Of a DNA stretch of 31,725 bases, positions 13,767 to 21,590 are shown in pieces; the stretch's first letter is position 1, and each line of letters begins with the position of its first letter. Position numbers and translations under genes: made by a program. Source of the stretch: a virus. The notes under the pieces are model-generated. The model saw only the letters and a list, made by a program, of their open reading frames with translations. It was not told the origin of the DNA and did not search any database. Location of the stretch: the IMG/VR virus record IMGVR_UViG_3300021964_000010, positions 1 through 31,725 of that record; one strand, 5' to 3'.

Positions 13767-14218
13767 TACCTTACCAATCTATTATGATGGAAGGATCTCT
13801 GTTCTGAATCTGTGATTGTGCCTGAACTATCCGCGTCGTATTCTACGCCTGCCCTCAATATAAGATCGAACTCTTCCTCGAATTTCTGCTTGTAATACTG
13901 CATTTTTTCTCTGAAAAGGTCCCCGTCCGGATCGAAGGTCGATAGCCTTGGATATATGTAGTATGCTAAAACGTGGTATACAGCCGCTCTCGTGAACTGC
14001 GATGCTGTCAACCTAGACGGACTCAACTTCTCACTGCTGGTTCCAACGATGGTGATGTCATATCTACCATAGTCTGCCTTGGGCCACCAACGGATATTTA
14101 GAAGACGGATGATGTCATCGTATGACTTCTCGTGAAGCGAATCGAATTCGGCAATTCCGTATTTCTGTATATCGGGTTCGTATTCTAGGATGTTTGTGTC
14201 GTTAGCAAATGTGCTCAT
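13766..14218 (-). CDS. Head-tail connector/adaptor protein
   Basis: This 150-residue protein begins MSTFANDTNILEYEPDIQKYG and contains LTASQFTRAAVYHVLAYYIYPRLS and YKQKFEEEFDLILRAGVEYD, the long-helix pattern of gp6-type adaptors that bind the portal. Position directly after the capsid gene agrees. It has its own late-like octamer upstream (14268-14275), after the capsid terminator, and a strong purine-rich ribosome site (AAGGAAGGA). Confidence 0.75.
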   Translation of the reverse strand: MSTFANDTNILEYEPDIQKYGIAEFDSLHEKSYDDIIRLLNIRWWPKADYGRYDITIVGTSSEKLSPSRLTASQFTRAAVYHVLAYYIYPRLSTFDPDGDLFREKMQYYKQKFEEEFDLILRAGVEYDADSSGTITDSEQRSFHHNRLVR

Positions 14219-14267
14219 AAAGGTCCTTCCTTATGTTATAGAACTAGGTCCTTCCTAACTCTAACAA

Positions 14268-14275
14268 TATTTATT
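14268..14275 (-). promoter_or_regulatory. Late-like octamer AATAAATA upstream of connector gene
   Basis: Minus-strand AATAAATA, 49 nt before the connector ATG and just downstream of the capsid terminator. The order terminator-promoter would let the connector and tail genes be expressed apart from the capsid gene. Confidence 0.5.
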
Positions 14276-14282
14276 CGGATAC

Positions 14283-14321
14283 AAAAAAGGCGAGCCTAAA
14301 CAATCCATTTTAGACCCGCCT
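14283..14321 (-). terminator. Rho-independent terminator after the major capsid gene
   Basis: On the minus strand a 13-bp stem (arms 14309-14321 and 14288-14300, two wobble pairs, eight-base loop 14301-14308) runs straight into a T-run (14283-14288). It lies about 30 nt after the capsid stop. Terminators at this position commonly raise capsid dosage relative to downstream genes. Confidence 0.9.
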
Positions 14322-14351
14322 AATCTGTTTGACTACGAGGGGTTCTCCCTA

Positions 14352-15221
14352 TTAGCCGATTACTTTAGAACCTTTAATTCTACAAGCGTAAGCCGCCTTC
14401 ACAAGTGCCGTTTTAACAGCAGTTGATCCAACATACTCAGTGTGACGCATAGAAGCATCCCTCTGGCTCTCTATTCTTAAAGATCTTTTGATAACATGTG
14501 CAAAGGCCTGTGGTGAAAAAACGCAACCTTGTGCGTCAGTTGCCACAGAGTCAGCCGCGATACCAGTCGATTGGAAGATCTTCACATTGAATAATTTTCC
14601 AACGAAAGCAGATGAAGATAACAAAGTGTTACCTACATTTGAAATCGCATTTGCTGATGTTCCGTAGCCAGCACCTGCTAAAGCAGAGGCTAAACCATAT
14701 GCTTGACCCGGGTGGATCACGCAGTGGTAGTCACCTTCACCATCGGTCGGTGCGTTGTTTTGCCTTAGTTTGTATACACCTTGTAAGATGATAGCCGGAG
14801 TGATAGTTGTAGCATTGTCACCAGCATCTAGGGCGATGTTCGCCTCTGTGAATAGTGAAAATGCGTTTGAGTCAACTTTTTCTCCAATAGCCGATCCGAT
14901 CATCTGTCCCACATCAGAACCCATATTTCTTACAGTAGATTCTGCTAAAAGGTCAGATACATCGATCCTTGCTTGGACTTCTGCCGCAGTAACATCAACC
15001 TGAGTAACCGTGAAGTTAGTATCAGTAACTTCTGTAGTCTGGTTTTGTTCTTGTGCCGCAATTTCTGGATACACAGGGATCTGTGCTGTTAAGCCAGGTG
15101 TTCCTGTCATATCGTATGTTGTGAAAACCTTGTCCGCAATCGATTTCTCAGATTGTGTAAACACGGCCTCTTGTAACATATTCGTCAATAATTGACTGTC
15201 GTTTATGTTTGTGTTAGCCAT
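14352..15221 (-). CDS. Major capsid protein, HK97 fold
   Basis: This 289-residue protein has a helical N-terminus (NDSQLLTNMLQEAVF), then PGLTAQIPVYPEIAAQEQNQTTE and a central domain with an HPGQAYGLASALAGAGYG segment typical of the HK97 A-domain. The C-terminus is basic (RHTEYVGSTAVKTALVKAAYACRIKGSKVIG). It follows the scaffold and has its own good ribosome binding site (AAAGGAG), a late-like octamer (15250-15257) upstream and a strong terminator downstream, as expected for the most abundant virion protein. Confidence 0.92.
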   Translation of the reverse strand: MANTNINDSQLLTNMLQEAVFTQSEKSIADKVFTTYDMTGTPGLTAQIPVYPEIAAQEQNQTTEVTDTNFTVTQVDVTAAEVQARIDVSDLLAESTVRNMGSDVGQMIGSAIGEKVDSNAFSLFTEANIALDAGDNATTITPAIILQGVYKLRQNNAPTDGEGDYHCVIHPGQAYGLASALAGAGYGTSANAISNVGNTLLSSSAFVGKLFNVKIFQSTGIAADSVATDAQGCVFSPQAFAHVIKRSLRIESQRDASMRHTEYVGSTAVKTALVKAAYACRIKGSKVIG

Positions 15222-15249
15222 CGCTAAACTCCTTTATTGTTGTGGAAAG

Positions 15250-15257
15250 TATTTACA
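15250..15257 (-). promoter_or_regulatory. Late-like octamer TGTAAATA upstream of capsid gene
   Basis: Minus-strand TGTAAATA, 28 nt before the capsid ATG, overlapping the stop codon of the scaffold gene. It is part of the set found in nearly every sizeable gap of the virion block. Confidence 0.5.
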
Positions 15258-15966
15258 GAACGTTAGGATAAATCTTCTTCCTCATCTCTGCGTAAACTTT
15301 CCGTTGTTCTGGATCTCTAAGATCCAACTTGTTCATATCAACATTAGGTTTAACGCCTTCGGGATTAGAATTCGAAGTTGCTCCGGATCCGGTAGCACCT
15401 GCCTGGACGAAGTGGGGATTGGCTTTTAGCCATTCGCCTACTGCGTGGTCGATATCCAACGGATCGCCGGTCTCGGCATATCTAGTATTTCCCGTCTTGG
15501 GATCTACCACTTCTACCTGTCCGGTCTCTGACATCTTGACTTGATCTCTCACAAGTTTTACAACCTGTTCAGGATTAACTGCCTTATATTTGCTCGCCGC
15601 ATTTATAAGAGCACCATCAACCTTGATCTTGGTCAATTCATCAGTTAGAGTAGATATCTTAGAGTTGGCTTTCTCTGCCTGCTCTTTGAGTATCTTCTCG
15701 AATTCGCCCTTCCTCTTTTGCTCCTCGAGTTGCTTTTGCTCCTCTTGTTGTAATAGAGTGTTATAGCGCTCAACATCTACATTAGAAAATTTCTTTGCCA
15801 CAGCCTGTTCGCCTTGTAGTCTGGCGGACTTCATCGCGGCATTGAATTGTTCTTTTGTGTAAACTGGTTGATTTTCAGTTTCCTGCGTTGGATTATTTTT
15901 TGAGTCTTCCGTTACGGGAGCAGTCGCCTGTTCTGTATTGACTTCCAATGTTTTTTCATCACTCAT
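15253..15966 (-). CDS. Capsid scaffolding protein
   Basis: This 237-residue acidic protein is likely a coiled coil over its middle (QQEEQKQLEEQKRKGEFEK, about residues 70-115, then further helices). The start is Thr/Glu/Gln-rich and disordered, and the C-terminus ends in a short charged helix (DPEQRKVYAEMRKKIYPNVL). These are typical of scaffolds that guide capsid assembly and then leave. It is placed immediately before the capsid gene, with ribosome site GGAGG ten bases upstream. Confidence 0.85.
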   Translation of the reverse strand: MSDEKTLEVNTEQATAPVTEDSKNNPTQETENQPVYTKEQFNAAMKSARLQGEQAVAKKFSNVDVERYNTLLQQEEQKQLEEQKRKGEFEKILKEQAEKANSKISTLTDELTKIKVDGALINAASKYKAVNPEQVVKLVRDQVKMSETGQVEVVDPKTGNTRYAETGDPLDIDHAVGEWLKANPHFVQAGATGSGATSNSNPEGVKPNVDMNKLDLRDPEQRKVYAEMRKKIYPNVL

Positions 15967-16015
15967 TGCTGTGTTCCTCCATTTGTTTGCGACGCTGGAT
16001 AACGTCGAATAATGT

Positions 16016-16023
16016 TATTTATA
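16016..16023 (-). promoter_or_regulatory. T4-late-like octamer TATAAATA upstream of scaffold gene
   Basis: Minus-strand TATAAATA, an exact match to the T4 late -10, 49 nt before the scaffold ATG in a noncoding gap of 62 nt. It is the clearest member of the late-like set because it is not under coding constraint. Confidence 0.6.
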
Positions 16024-16028
16024 GTAGA

Positions 16029-16496
16029 TTAGTAGAACATACTATTATTAGGGTCAAGACCCCAAGCAGTATAATAATCTGTTCTTCGAAGTTGTTGTTG
16101 GGCATTTTTTAATTTACTAAGATCCTGTATGAACATCAACGGTGCTTTACCATAACTGAAACTCACGCCCTTGTGCTTGCCCGAGTTGTCGGGATGGTCA
16201 TACATCACGGCATAGGAAGGGTTAGCCTTGTGTGCCTCTTCACACATCTTAGATAGTTTCCTATCGGTTATCTTGTAATTGAAATAAAGGATGACAATAT
16301 CAAGAGCAAGAGTATTAAAAAGATCACAACACTGCCTAACCTGAGCCAACAGATCCACCTTCGCAGGGATGATCTGTATTTTACGATCCTTGAGTGTTCT
16401 TTTAGCATACGGACAGATTGTCGCTCCACTCGTTTTATGAGTTTTCGCAACAACCTGTCCGATCCAGTCCTCAATGTCTTTACTTCCTACGGCCAC
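16029..16496 (-). CDS. Hypothetical protein with ICPYAK motif (DUF1415-like)
   Basis: This 155-residue protein starts at a GTG that lies inside the end of the preceding small gene (17-base overlap). The early motif TSGATICPYAKRTL resembles the LCPFAK motif of DUF1415-type proteins. The middle (KMCEEAHKANPSYAVMYDHPD) and the end (QQLRRTDYYTAWGLDP) match a pattern I associate with marine bacterial and phage proteins of unknown function. The single Cys in ICPYAK could be functional. It lies between small genes and the scaffold. Confidence 0.6.
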   Translation of the reverse strand: MAVGSKDIEDWIGQVVAKTHKTSGATICPYAKRTLKDRKIQIIPAKVDLLAQVRQCCDLFNTLALDIVILYFNYKITDRKLSKMCEEAHKANPSYAVMYDHPDNSGKHKGVSFSYGKAPLMFIQDLSKLKNAQQQLRRTDYYTAWGLDPNNSMFY

Positions 16497-16566
16497 TCTT
16501 CTTCTTCTTGGACATAGGACTTCTTCTACCTGATGACTTGGGTTTTCTTCTTCCGCTTCCTGGCAT
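16480..16566 (-). CDS. Tiny basic protein (28 residues)
   Basis: A strong ribosome binding site (AAAAGGAGG) sits five bases before an ATG that opens a 28-residue frame almost entirely of Lys, Arg, Ser, Pro and Gly (MPGSGRRKP, then SKKKKSGRRK). It is too short for standard gene callers. Its stop overlaps the next gene's GTG start by 17 bases, so its translation may feed the next gene. It may bind nucleic acid by charge, or mainly serve as a translation leader. Confidence 0.65.
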   Translation of the reverse strand: MPGSGRRKPKSSGRRSPMSKKKKSGRRK

Positions 16567-16606
16567 CTTAGTCCTCCTTTTTCCGGTCCCTAAAATTGCC
16601 TTCCCA

Positions 16607-16864
16607 CTAATCGTGTTGAAGTTTGCCATTTATAGGTTCCTTTCCTTGGTTCATTGATGGAGCATATAACTCCAGCAATTCTAGTCCGCGATGATGAGCA
16701 GTCTTCTTTATGTTGATGAGTGCTTTCCTTGCCTGTTCGGCGTAACGCCTGCTGGGCCTATCTATCAACTTCTCCATCGCCTTGAAGTATTCCATACACT
16801 GGACCTTCAGTTGTTCGTGTCTTGCCGATTCTACTGGTGTTCGGTATATTTTCGCTACACCCAT
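16607..16864 (-). CDS. Hypothetical helical protein
   Basis: This 85-residue protein starts at the ATG at 16862-16864, which overlaps the upstream stop as TAATG; a longer frame from 16912 would overlap the preceding gene by 49 bases. It is helical and basic: VESARHEQLKVQCMEYFKAM, then RPSRRYAEQARKALINIKK. No family is recognised. It lies in the cluster of small genes between methyltransferase and scaffold. Confidence 0.65.
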   Translation of the reverse strand: MGVAKIYRTPVESARHEQLKVQCMEYFKAMEKLIDRPSRRYAEQARKALINIKKTAHHRGLELLELYAPSMNQGKEPINGKLQHD

Positions 16865-17100
16865 TATTCTAATTCCCCTGGTTTCACAGGACTGAAGTGT
16901 ATCGAGTGCCAAGGTGCGGTTAGTCCGTGTGCGTTCTTGTATATCTCTCCTGTCTGGACTGATTGTGCGGCCATAAATGTCCTGGTGCCATTGCCCGATC
17001 TCTTCTTCTGTATCACCTTACAGGGCTTCCACTCCTGCCCCTTGGCGTAGAATTTCGCGTGCGGGGTCTGCTGTCCTTTTCGTGTCTTTATACCTGCCAC
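16864..17100 (-). CDS. Hypothetical small basic protein
   Basis: This 78-residue protein starts at GTG with GGAGG nine bases upstream. The first half is Lys/Gln-rich (GIKTRKGQQTPHAKFYAKG) and the second half contains WKPCKVIQKKRSGNGTRTF. No domain is recognised. It follows the methyltransferase gene after a 15-base gap. Confidence 0.65.
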   Translation of the reverse strand: MAGIKTRKGQQTPHAKFYAKGQEWKPCKVIQKKRSGNGTRTFMAAQSVQTGEIYKNAHGLTAPWHSIHFSPVKPGELE

Positions 17101-17115
17101 TACTATCTACCTCCA

Positions 17116-17892
17116 TTATTGTTCAACTCTCTGTTTAATAAACTCAGCATAGTCTGGATCCATTTCAATTGATACGCTATCTATGCCGCGTTCTTGACAT
17201 ACCTTTGATACTGTGCCAGTTCCTGCGAAAGGATCAAGCACCTTACCTGTCCTGATGCCAGTGATATTTAAACAATGCCTTACCAATTCCCTTGGAAATA
17301 TAGCAGGATGGCCTTTAGGTCCTTTGACAGCCGCACTGGCCTTACCCATATAACCTGTTGTCTCGTATGGAATGTGCCAGCAGTCTGTGGTTGGCCTGGT
17401 TCGTCTGCCAGTCCTCCTGTAGTTGTCTTCTGCCCATTCTTTCCTATAGGGAACACTACTCATCTCCCTGTCAATTGGTGTGTGGCCAGTGTGTGTGAAA
17501 TGCCAAACCATCTCATAACCACGACACAAATACTTGTTGGTGTTCTGCGTGACTACACTCCTGCCCTTGATGCCTTCACCTGGCATCTCCACCGCCTTTG
17601 CCCATACGATTGGATTCTGTATTGTCATAGGAACCAGTTCTGCCAATCGGTAAGCGAACAAAGGATCTTTCCTGGTTGGTGATATGTTCAGGAAGAAATG
17701 TCCCTGTGGTTTTAGAACCCGCCTGATCTCAATGAACAGGTCACGCATTTTAGTGATGTAGTTTGTATCACGGTCGCGGTATTGATTGTATTGGACTCCA
17801 ATGTTGTAGGGTGGTGATGTGATTACACAATCAATAGATTTGTCATCTATGTCTTGGATTGCTCTGAAGCAGTCATCTACTATTATCTCCAC
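17116..17892 (-). CDS. DNA (N4-cytosine or N6-adenine) methyltransferase
   Basis: This 258-residue protein has catalytic motif IV, TSPPY, at residues 25-29 and the AdoMet-binding motif I, LDPFAGTG, at about 219-226, the order of beta-class (N4/N6) amino-methyltransferases. It transfers methyl groups to the exocyclic amine of A or C in DNA. No restriction endonuclease is adjacent, so it is an orphan enzyme, most likely protecting phage DNA or altering host methylation. It starts at GTG and overlaps the upstream gene by ten bases, inside the packaging/head operon rather than with the ParB-TAGT genes. Confidence 0.92.
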   Translation of the reverse strand: MEIIVDDCFRAIQDIDDKSIDCVITSPPYNIGVQYNQYRDRDTNYITKMRDLFIEIRRVLKPQGHFFLNISPTRKDPLFAYRLAELVPMTIQNPIVWAKAVEMPGEGIKGRSVVTQNTNKYLCRGYEMVWHFTHTGHTPIDREMSSVPYRKEWAEDNYRRTGRRTRPTTDCWHIPYETTGYMGKASAAVKGPKGHPAIFPRELVRHCLNITGIRTGKVLDPFAGTGTVSKVCQERGIDSVSIEMDPDYAEFIKQRVEQ

Positions 17893-18146
17893 GCTCTTAT
17901 ACTCCAGTATGCCGGACTCAGTGATTTCTGTCCTTTAACTGCTCTTAGGATTGGTTTGAATCTTGCCATAAAACTTTTCTTCCTAGCCGGTATATTCTTC
18001 TTTATCGTCATACCGGGTTGTCCGAATCTCACTAGGTTGACCTTGCCGGTCTTCTGGTTACGCACATACACCGCACTCTTCTTGGGTCCGCCTGGTGTCC
18101 TGAAGGGCCGGTTAAGTGTTACTGTTCTGTTCCGATACTTCGCCAT
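17883..18146 (-). CDS. Small basic conserved phage protein (DUF6321-like)
   Basis: This 87-residue protein begins MAKYRNRTVTLNRPFRTPGGPKKSAVYVRN and ends with a YWS-R-AW motif. The pattern, a PFRTP-GPKK block, an IKKN-PARKKSF-AR segment and a terminal YWSxRAW, is one I associate with small proteins near capsid protease or portal genes in marine phages. Usual members carry Cys residues in the middle and at the end; none is present here. It overlaps the portal gene by 35 bases and the methyltransferase by ten. Confidence 0.65.
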   Translation of the reverse strand: MAKYRNRTVTLNRPFRTPGGPKKSAVYVRNQKTGKVNLVRFGQPGMTIKKNIPARKKSFMARFKPILRAVKGQKSLSPAYWSIRAWR

Positions 18147-19689
18147 CTGTTTCCCCGTTAAAGAATGTTCTTATTTCTGGATGTAGTTCCATAATCTGTT
18201 CATCTGTGTAACCTTGTTCGACCATTTCACGCATATGTTTTATCATAGCGTCAGGTGAAGTCATTGGCGTGTGTGTTGTGGTGTCGACTGCTGGCTTGTT
18301 GTTCATCTGTTCTATGAACTCCTGCCTAGCGTCCTCGTCAGTCTCGATGATGTCAATAATCTTTTCATCGATCTTTTGTTTTATGGTAGGATCGGCAGGT
18401 TTAGTGTCCGCCGCTTTCTTAAGGATGTCCATCTCGTAACTCCTATCTCGGATGTTGAAGATGCTAGGATATTTTACATCACCATCCCAGGCCGTGTTCT
18501 GGAATAGACCAAAAAGCCTTAATATCTGTTCCTCGGCAAGTTGAAGATTTTTCGCCTTGTCGATAAGTTTCGTGTCAAGTTGTAGCATCTCGGTCTGTAA
18601 CGCGATACCACTCATAGATCTCTGTTCTATCGCCCTAACCGAACCTAGGTGTCCCATCCTGTCGATGGCCTTTATCTTGTTCTCGATCGAGTTAAGGATC
18701 ATATCGATTGATTGTCCCGAAGGCTGTAACAACGATGGTCTAAGGCCGGGATCTAGTTCATTAGGTATTGTGATGATAGCACCGGCACCTGCTCCCGCTT
18801 CTGTGTCTATCGTCTTTACGAGTGTGGGATGTCCAGATATCCTTATAGTTTGTTCTACTTCTGAAAGTTCATTATAGATGGCATTTTGCATATCTGCGAT
18901 ATCATTTATGTCACTGATTCCTATGCCCCTAGTGTGTGACCTTTGTGCGTATACGAACACACCTGGTATCTTGCCTAAAGGGTTAGGTAATTCTTCTATC
19001 AGTCTTAATTTTTCTTTCTCGTCGGGTTGGTATTCCTCGACATAGATTTTTTCTTTTGTGAAGGTCCTTAGGTAATTCTTAGTGTTTTGTTGATATGCCC
19101 TCTGTTCCTGTTCGAGCAGTCTAAGGAAACTTAATTCATACAATCCATTAGGTTGTCTTTCGAACTCCCAGTCTAGTATGTTTTCCGGAGTAAAGATACT
19201 CAGGTAAGGTCTTAGACCTTGTGCCAGTTCGTCCGCCCTTGTTCCTACCTGTGTGCTTGGTTTATCGACCAACACTAGGCAGTGTCCGTAGATGCTAGAT
19301 TGTATGTTGACATCCCTCATAAACTGATTTAGATCCCTTCCTTCTAGGTCCGCGTCTTTAAGGAACGCTTCTATTTCTGGTGTTCCTTCTAGGTTACCTA
19401 GATTCCTCTCGGGATCGTTCCTGAATAAAAAGGAATTATAGATGTGTATTATGCTCTTACAATGGTTATCTAAAGGTGTCTGTGCTATCCTACCGATGTA
19501 TTCCGATGAGTTCTCCATCACATACTTGGTAAGGTAGTTTCCCATCCTGTATTGGGCACCACCGCTGTATGAACGCTGTAGGAAATTCCACCGATTTATG
19601 TAGTTCACATACTCGTCGTGTAGGGGAATTCCATCGAAATTAGGTTGTCCGTAATCGTTGCCGGTGTTTGTTAGACTATAATCTGCCAT
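18112..19689 (-). CDS. Portal protein
   Basis: This 525-residue protein sits directly after the large terminase (14-base overlap), with ribosome site AGGAG. The N-terminal half holds PLDNHCKSIIHIYNSFLF and a stem-like NIQSSIYGHCLVLVDKP. The central part has RSHTRGIGISDINDIADMQ and the clip/stem region RAIEQRSMSGIALQTEMLQ. An acidic, low-complexity C-terminus follows. These patterns fit portal proteins that form the DNA entry ring. Length and order (TerS-TerL-portal) agree. Confidence 0.9.
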   Translation of the reverse strand: MADYSLTNTGNDYGQPNFDGIPLHDEYVNYINRWNFLQRSYSGGAQYRMGNYLTKYVMENSSEYIGRIAQTPLDNHCKSIIHIYNSFLFRNDPERNLGNLEGTPEIEAFLKDADLEGRDLNQFMRDVNIQSSIYGHCLVLVDKPSTQVGTRADELAQGLRPYLSIFTPENILDWEFERQPNGLYELSFLRLLEQEQRAYQQNTKNYLRTFTKEKIYVEEYQPDEKEKLRLIEELPNPLGKIPGVFVYAQRSHTRGIGISDINDIADMQNAIYNELSEVEQTIRISGHPTLVKTIDTEAGAGAGAIITIPNELDPGLRPSLLQPSGQSIDMILNSIENKIKAIDRMGHLGSVRAIEQRSMSGIALQTEMLQLDTKLIDKAKNLQLAEEQILRLFGLFQNTAWDGDVKYPSIFNIRDRSYEMDILKKAADTKPADPTIKQKIDEKIIDIIETDEDARQEFIEQMNNKPAVDTTTHTPMTSPDAMIKHMREMVEQGYTDEQIMELHPEIRTFFNGETDGEVSEQNSNT

Positions 19690-20929
19690 TTGCTACTCCT
19701 GTCTGAAAATTGAATCTCTGCGGTTCTACCTCTGTCCTTGCCTTGGTTATCGGATAAAGAAAACTTATTAGATATCCTAAAGAGTCGTTTGCGTGATCCC
19801 ATCCTTCGTCCTTTGTTGGCAGATTTGTGCCCTGCTTATAAGTGTGTCTTATTAAACTATTTATTAGGTTCTTTGCCTTAGGGTCTATTAACACCCCTCT
19901 GATACCCATCGCACTACACAACTTACTGTTCACACAATTTATCCTGTCACGGATGCTCATATGGCGGCTAGGCATCTTGACGATGAAGCCCGCATTCTGA
20001 AGTATCGAAGCATCAGTCCTTCTAGCGGAACTAGTCCTCCTCTGCCTCGCGGCCGGATCCGGATAGGCATAGATCTTCTTGCCTGGATACCTACGATGGA
20101 TCTCTTCACACAACTCATCTGTGTTAGAACTCCATATCTGTATCTCATCGAACACATTTATGATATTGTCTTTGATGTAACTCACCGTTGCGAACATAGG
20201 ATTCAAGTTAAAGTCAATTCCTATGTGTATAGCCGTCACATCCTCTGGTAGTGTGATGTTCCTTACATTGTGTTTTATATCGAATCCGTAGTAGATGATT
20301 CCAGAATAGGTCTCGAATGTTGCTTGGTATTCTTGACGAAATGTTTTAGCGTCTAGGTCCTTCTTGGCCTGCTCTATTTCATCTTCCGGCACGAAGCCGC
20401 CGTCTATGGTAGTGAATTGCCAACTAGCCCAATTGTCATCTGTTATCTTTTGTCCCTGTTGATATAAGTCGTGAAACCAATTTAGTCCCTTAGGTGTGCC
20501 TGTGAAAAAAACGTGTCCTCCGGTATCTGACAGCGTAGGTCTAAGAACTTCCTTCCAAGCGTGTTCGGAAATATCCGCCGTTTCATCGAGCACTAGGTAA
20601 TCTAGTCCAACTCCACGAAGTGATTCTGGATTATCTGCTCCCCGCAATGCTATCCTACTACCGTTCTTAAGGTATAGGGTTAGTTCAGCCTCGTTCGCTT
20701 TCTTGACCCAATTCAATTCGTTTAGCATCTTCTTAATCTGTAACCATACAACCTGTTTCGCCTGCCTGTATGATGGTGCGACATACCAGCACAACTTATT
20801 AGGTTGCCTCGCGAAATAAGCCAATTGTCTTATTGCTAAAAATGTTTTCCCGAAACGACGCCCTGTCACAAGGACTTTGAATCTAGCGGGATGTTCCGCG
20901 ACTTGCTTTTGCGGTAGTGATAACTTCAT
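19676..20929 (-). CDS. terL: Terminase large subunit (ATPase and nuclease)
   Basis: This 417-residue protein has a Walker A variant GRRFGKT at residues 23-29, Walker B YLVLDE at 111-116 and coupling motif TGTPKG at 143-148. The nuclease domain has acidic residues at D239 (HIGIDFN), D291 (YPDPA) and D378/D382 (WDHANDS). It pumps DNA into the head and cuts the concatemer. The exact start overlaps the small subunit stop as TAATG. The circularly permuted assembly fits headful packaging, but other strategies cannot be excluded. Confidence 0.95.
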   Translation of the reverse strand: MKLSLPQKQVAEHPARFKVLVTGRRFGKTFLAIRQLAYFARQPNKLCWYVAPSYRQAKQVVWLQIKKMLNELNWVKKANEAELTLYLKNGSRIALRGADNPESLRGVGLDYLVLDETADISEHAWKEVLRPTLSDTGGHVFFTGTPKGLNWFHDLYQQGQKITDDNWASWQFTTIDGGFVPEDEIEQAKKDLDAKTFRQEYQATFETYSGIIYYGFDIKHNVRNITLPEDVTAIHIGIDFNLNPMFATVSYIKDNIINVFDEIQIWSSNTDELCEEIHRRYPGKKIYAYPDPAARQRRTSSARRTDASILQNAGFIVKMPSRHMSIRDRINCVNSKLCSAMGIRGVLIDPKAKNLINSLIRHTYKQGTNLPTKDEGWDHANDSLGYLISFLYPITKARTEVEPQRFNFQTGVANGRL

Positions 20930-21243
20930 TAGGCATCTTCAGGCCAAGGTAAAGGTTCGTTGCTTTCGGTATCTTGTGGTGTGTCCGACTGCTCTAGGTA
21001 ATTTTTTCCTAGGAAAATCAACATCCTCACATCCTTGTCTTTTACCGCTTTTTCGTATTGCGCTCTTCTTAGACCTTTTTTACCTTCTGCTCTGCCTTTT
21101 TCTATTACATCTTTGTATCTCTTTTTAAGATTGTCCACGCTGGTGTTCATCACCATCGCTATCTCTTCGTAACTACACATAATAAGAGCCAATCGCTCTA
21201 TCATTTCTTTGTCTAGTTTGTAAGCCCTAGGTGATTTCGCCAT
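20929..21243 (-). CDS. terS: Terminase small subunit
   Basis: This 104-residue protein has a helix-turn-helix-like N-terminus (IERLALIMCSYEEIAMVMNTSVDNLKKRY) and a basic middle (GKKGLRRAQYEKAVKDKDVRMLIFLGKNYLEQ) of the type found in small terminases that recognise phage DNA and start packaging. It directly precedes the large subunit and is coupled by TAATG. Confidence 0.85.
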   Translation of the reverse strand: MAKSPRAYKLDKEMIERLALIMCSYEEIAMVMNTSVDNLKKRYKDVIEKGRAEGKKGLRRAQYEKAVKDKDVRMLIFLGKNYLEQSDTPQDTESNEPLPWPEDA

Positions 21244-21590
21244 TATAATTTCTTCTCCTGACAGATGATCCTGAAACTCCTAGCATCGGTATCGCCCTGT
21301 GAAGTGACGATCGTGATTTTTATCGTGTAGACATTCTGGATACTGCCGCCTGTCAACCTAACATTCACCACCGTGCCACCGCTGATGTTGACATCTGTGT
21401 TGGCATCTGTAGGTAGTTCTAGCGGACTGGCATCACCTGATACCGTGCTGATAGAAACCGTAGCGGAAGCCACGCTGTCCCCAGCATTAAGATAGTCTGT
21501 GAAGTCTAGACCGTATTGTATATTGCTGTCCGGATCTTTCGTGGCATAGATGCCATCGCGATCCGATCTAAATCCCGTCAAGTTCGCCAT
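21243..21590 (-). CDS. Fibre-tail adaptor-like protein
   Basis: This 115-residue beta-rich protein contains YGLDFTDYLNAGDSVASATVSI and a C-terminal YTIKITIVTSQGDTDARSF. This is the Ig-like pattern (DW/DFxDYL, then a TxxGxTDxR strand) of small phage proteins annotated as fibre-tail or head adaptors, usually next to terminase genes. It lies between the large surface protein gene and TerS, with TAATG overlaps at both ends. Confidence 0.65.
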   Translation of the reverse strand: MANLTGFRSDRDGIYATKDPDSNIQYGLDFTDYLNAGDSVASATVSISTVSGDASPLELPTDANTDVNISGGTVVNVRLTGGSIQNVYTIKITIVTSQGDTDARSFRIICQEKKL

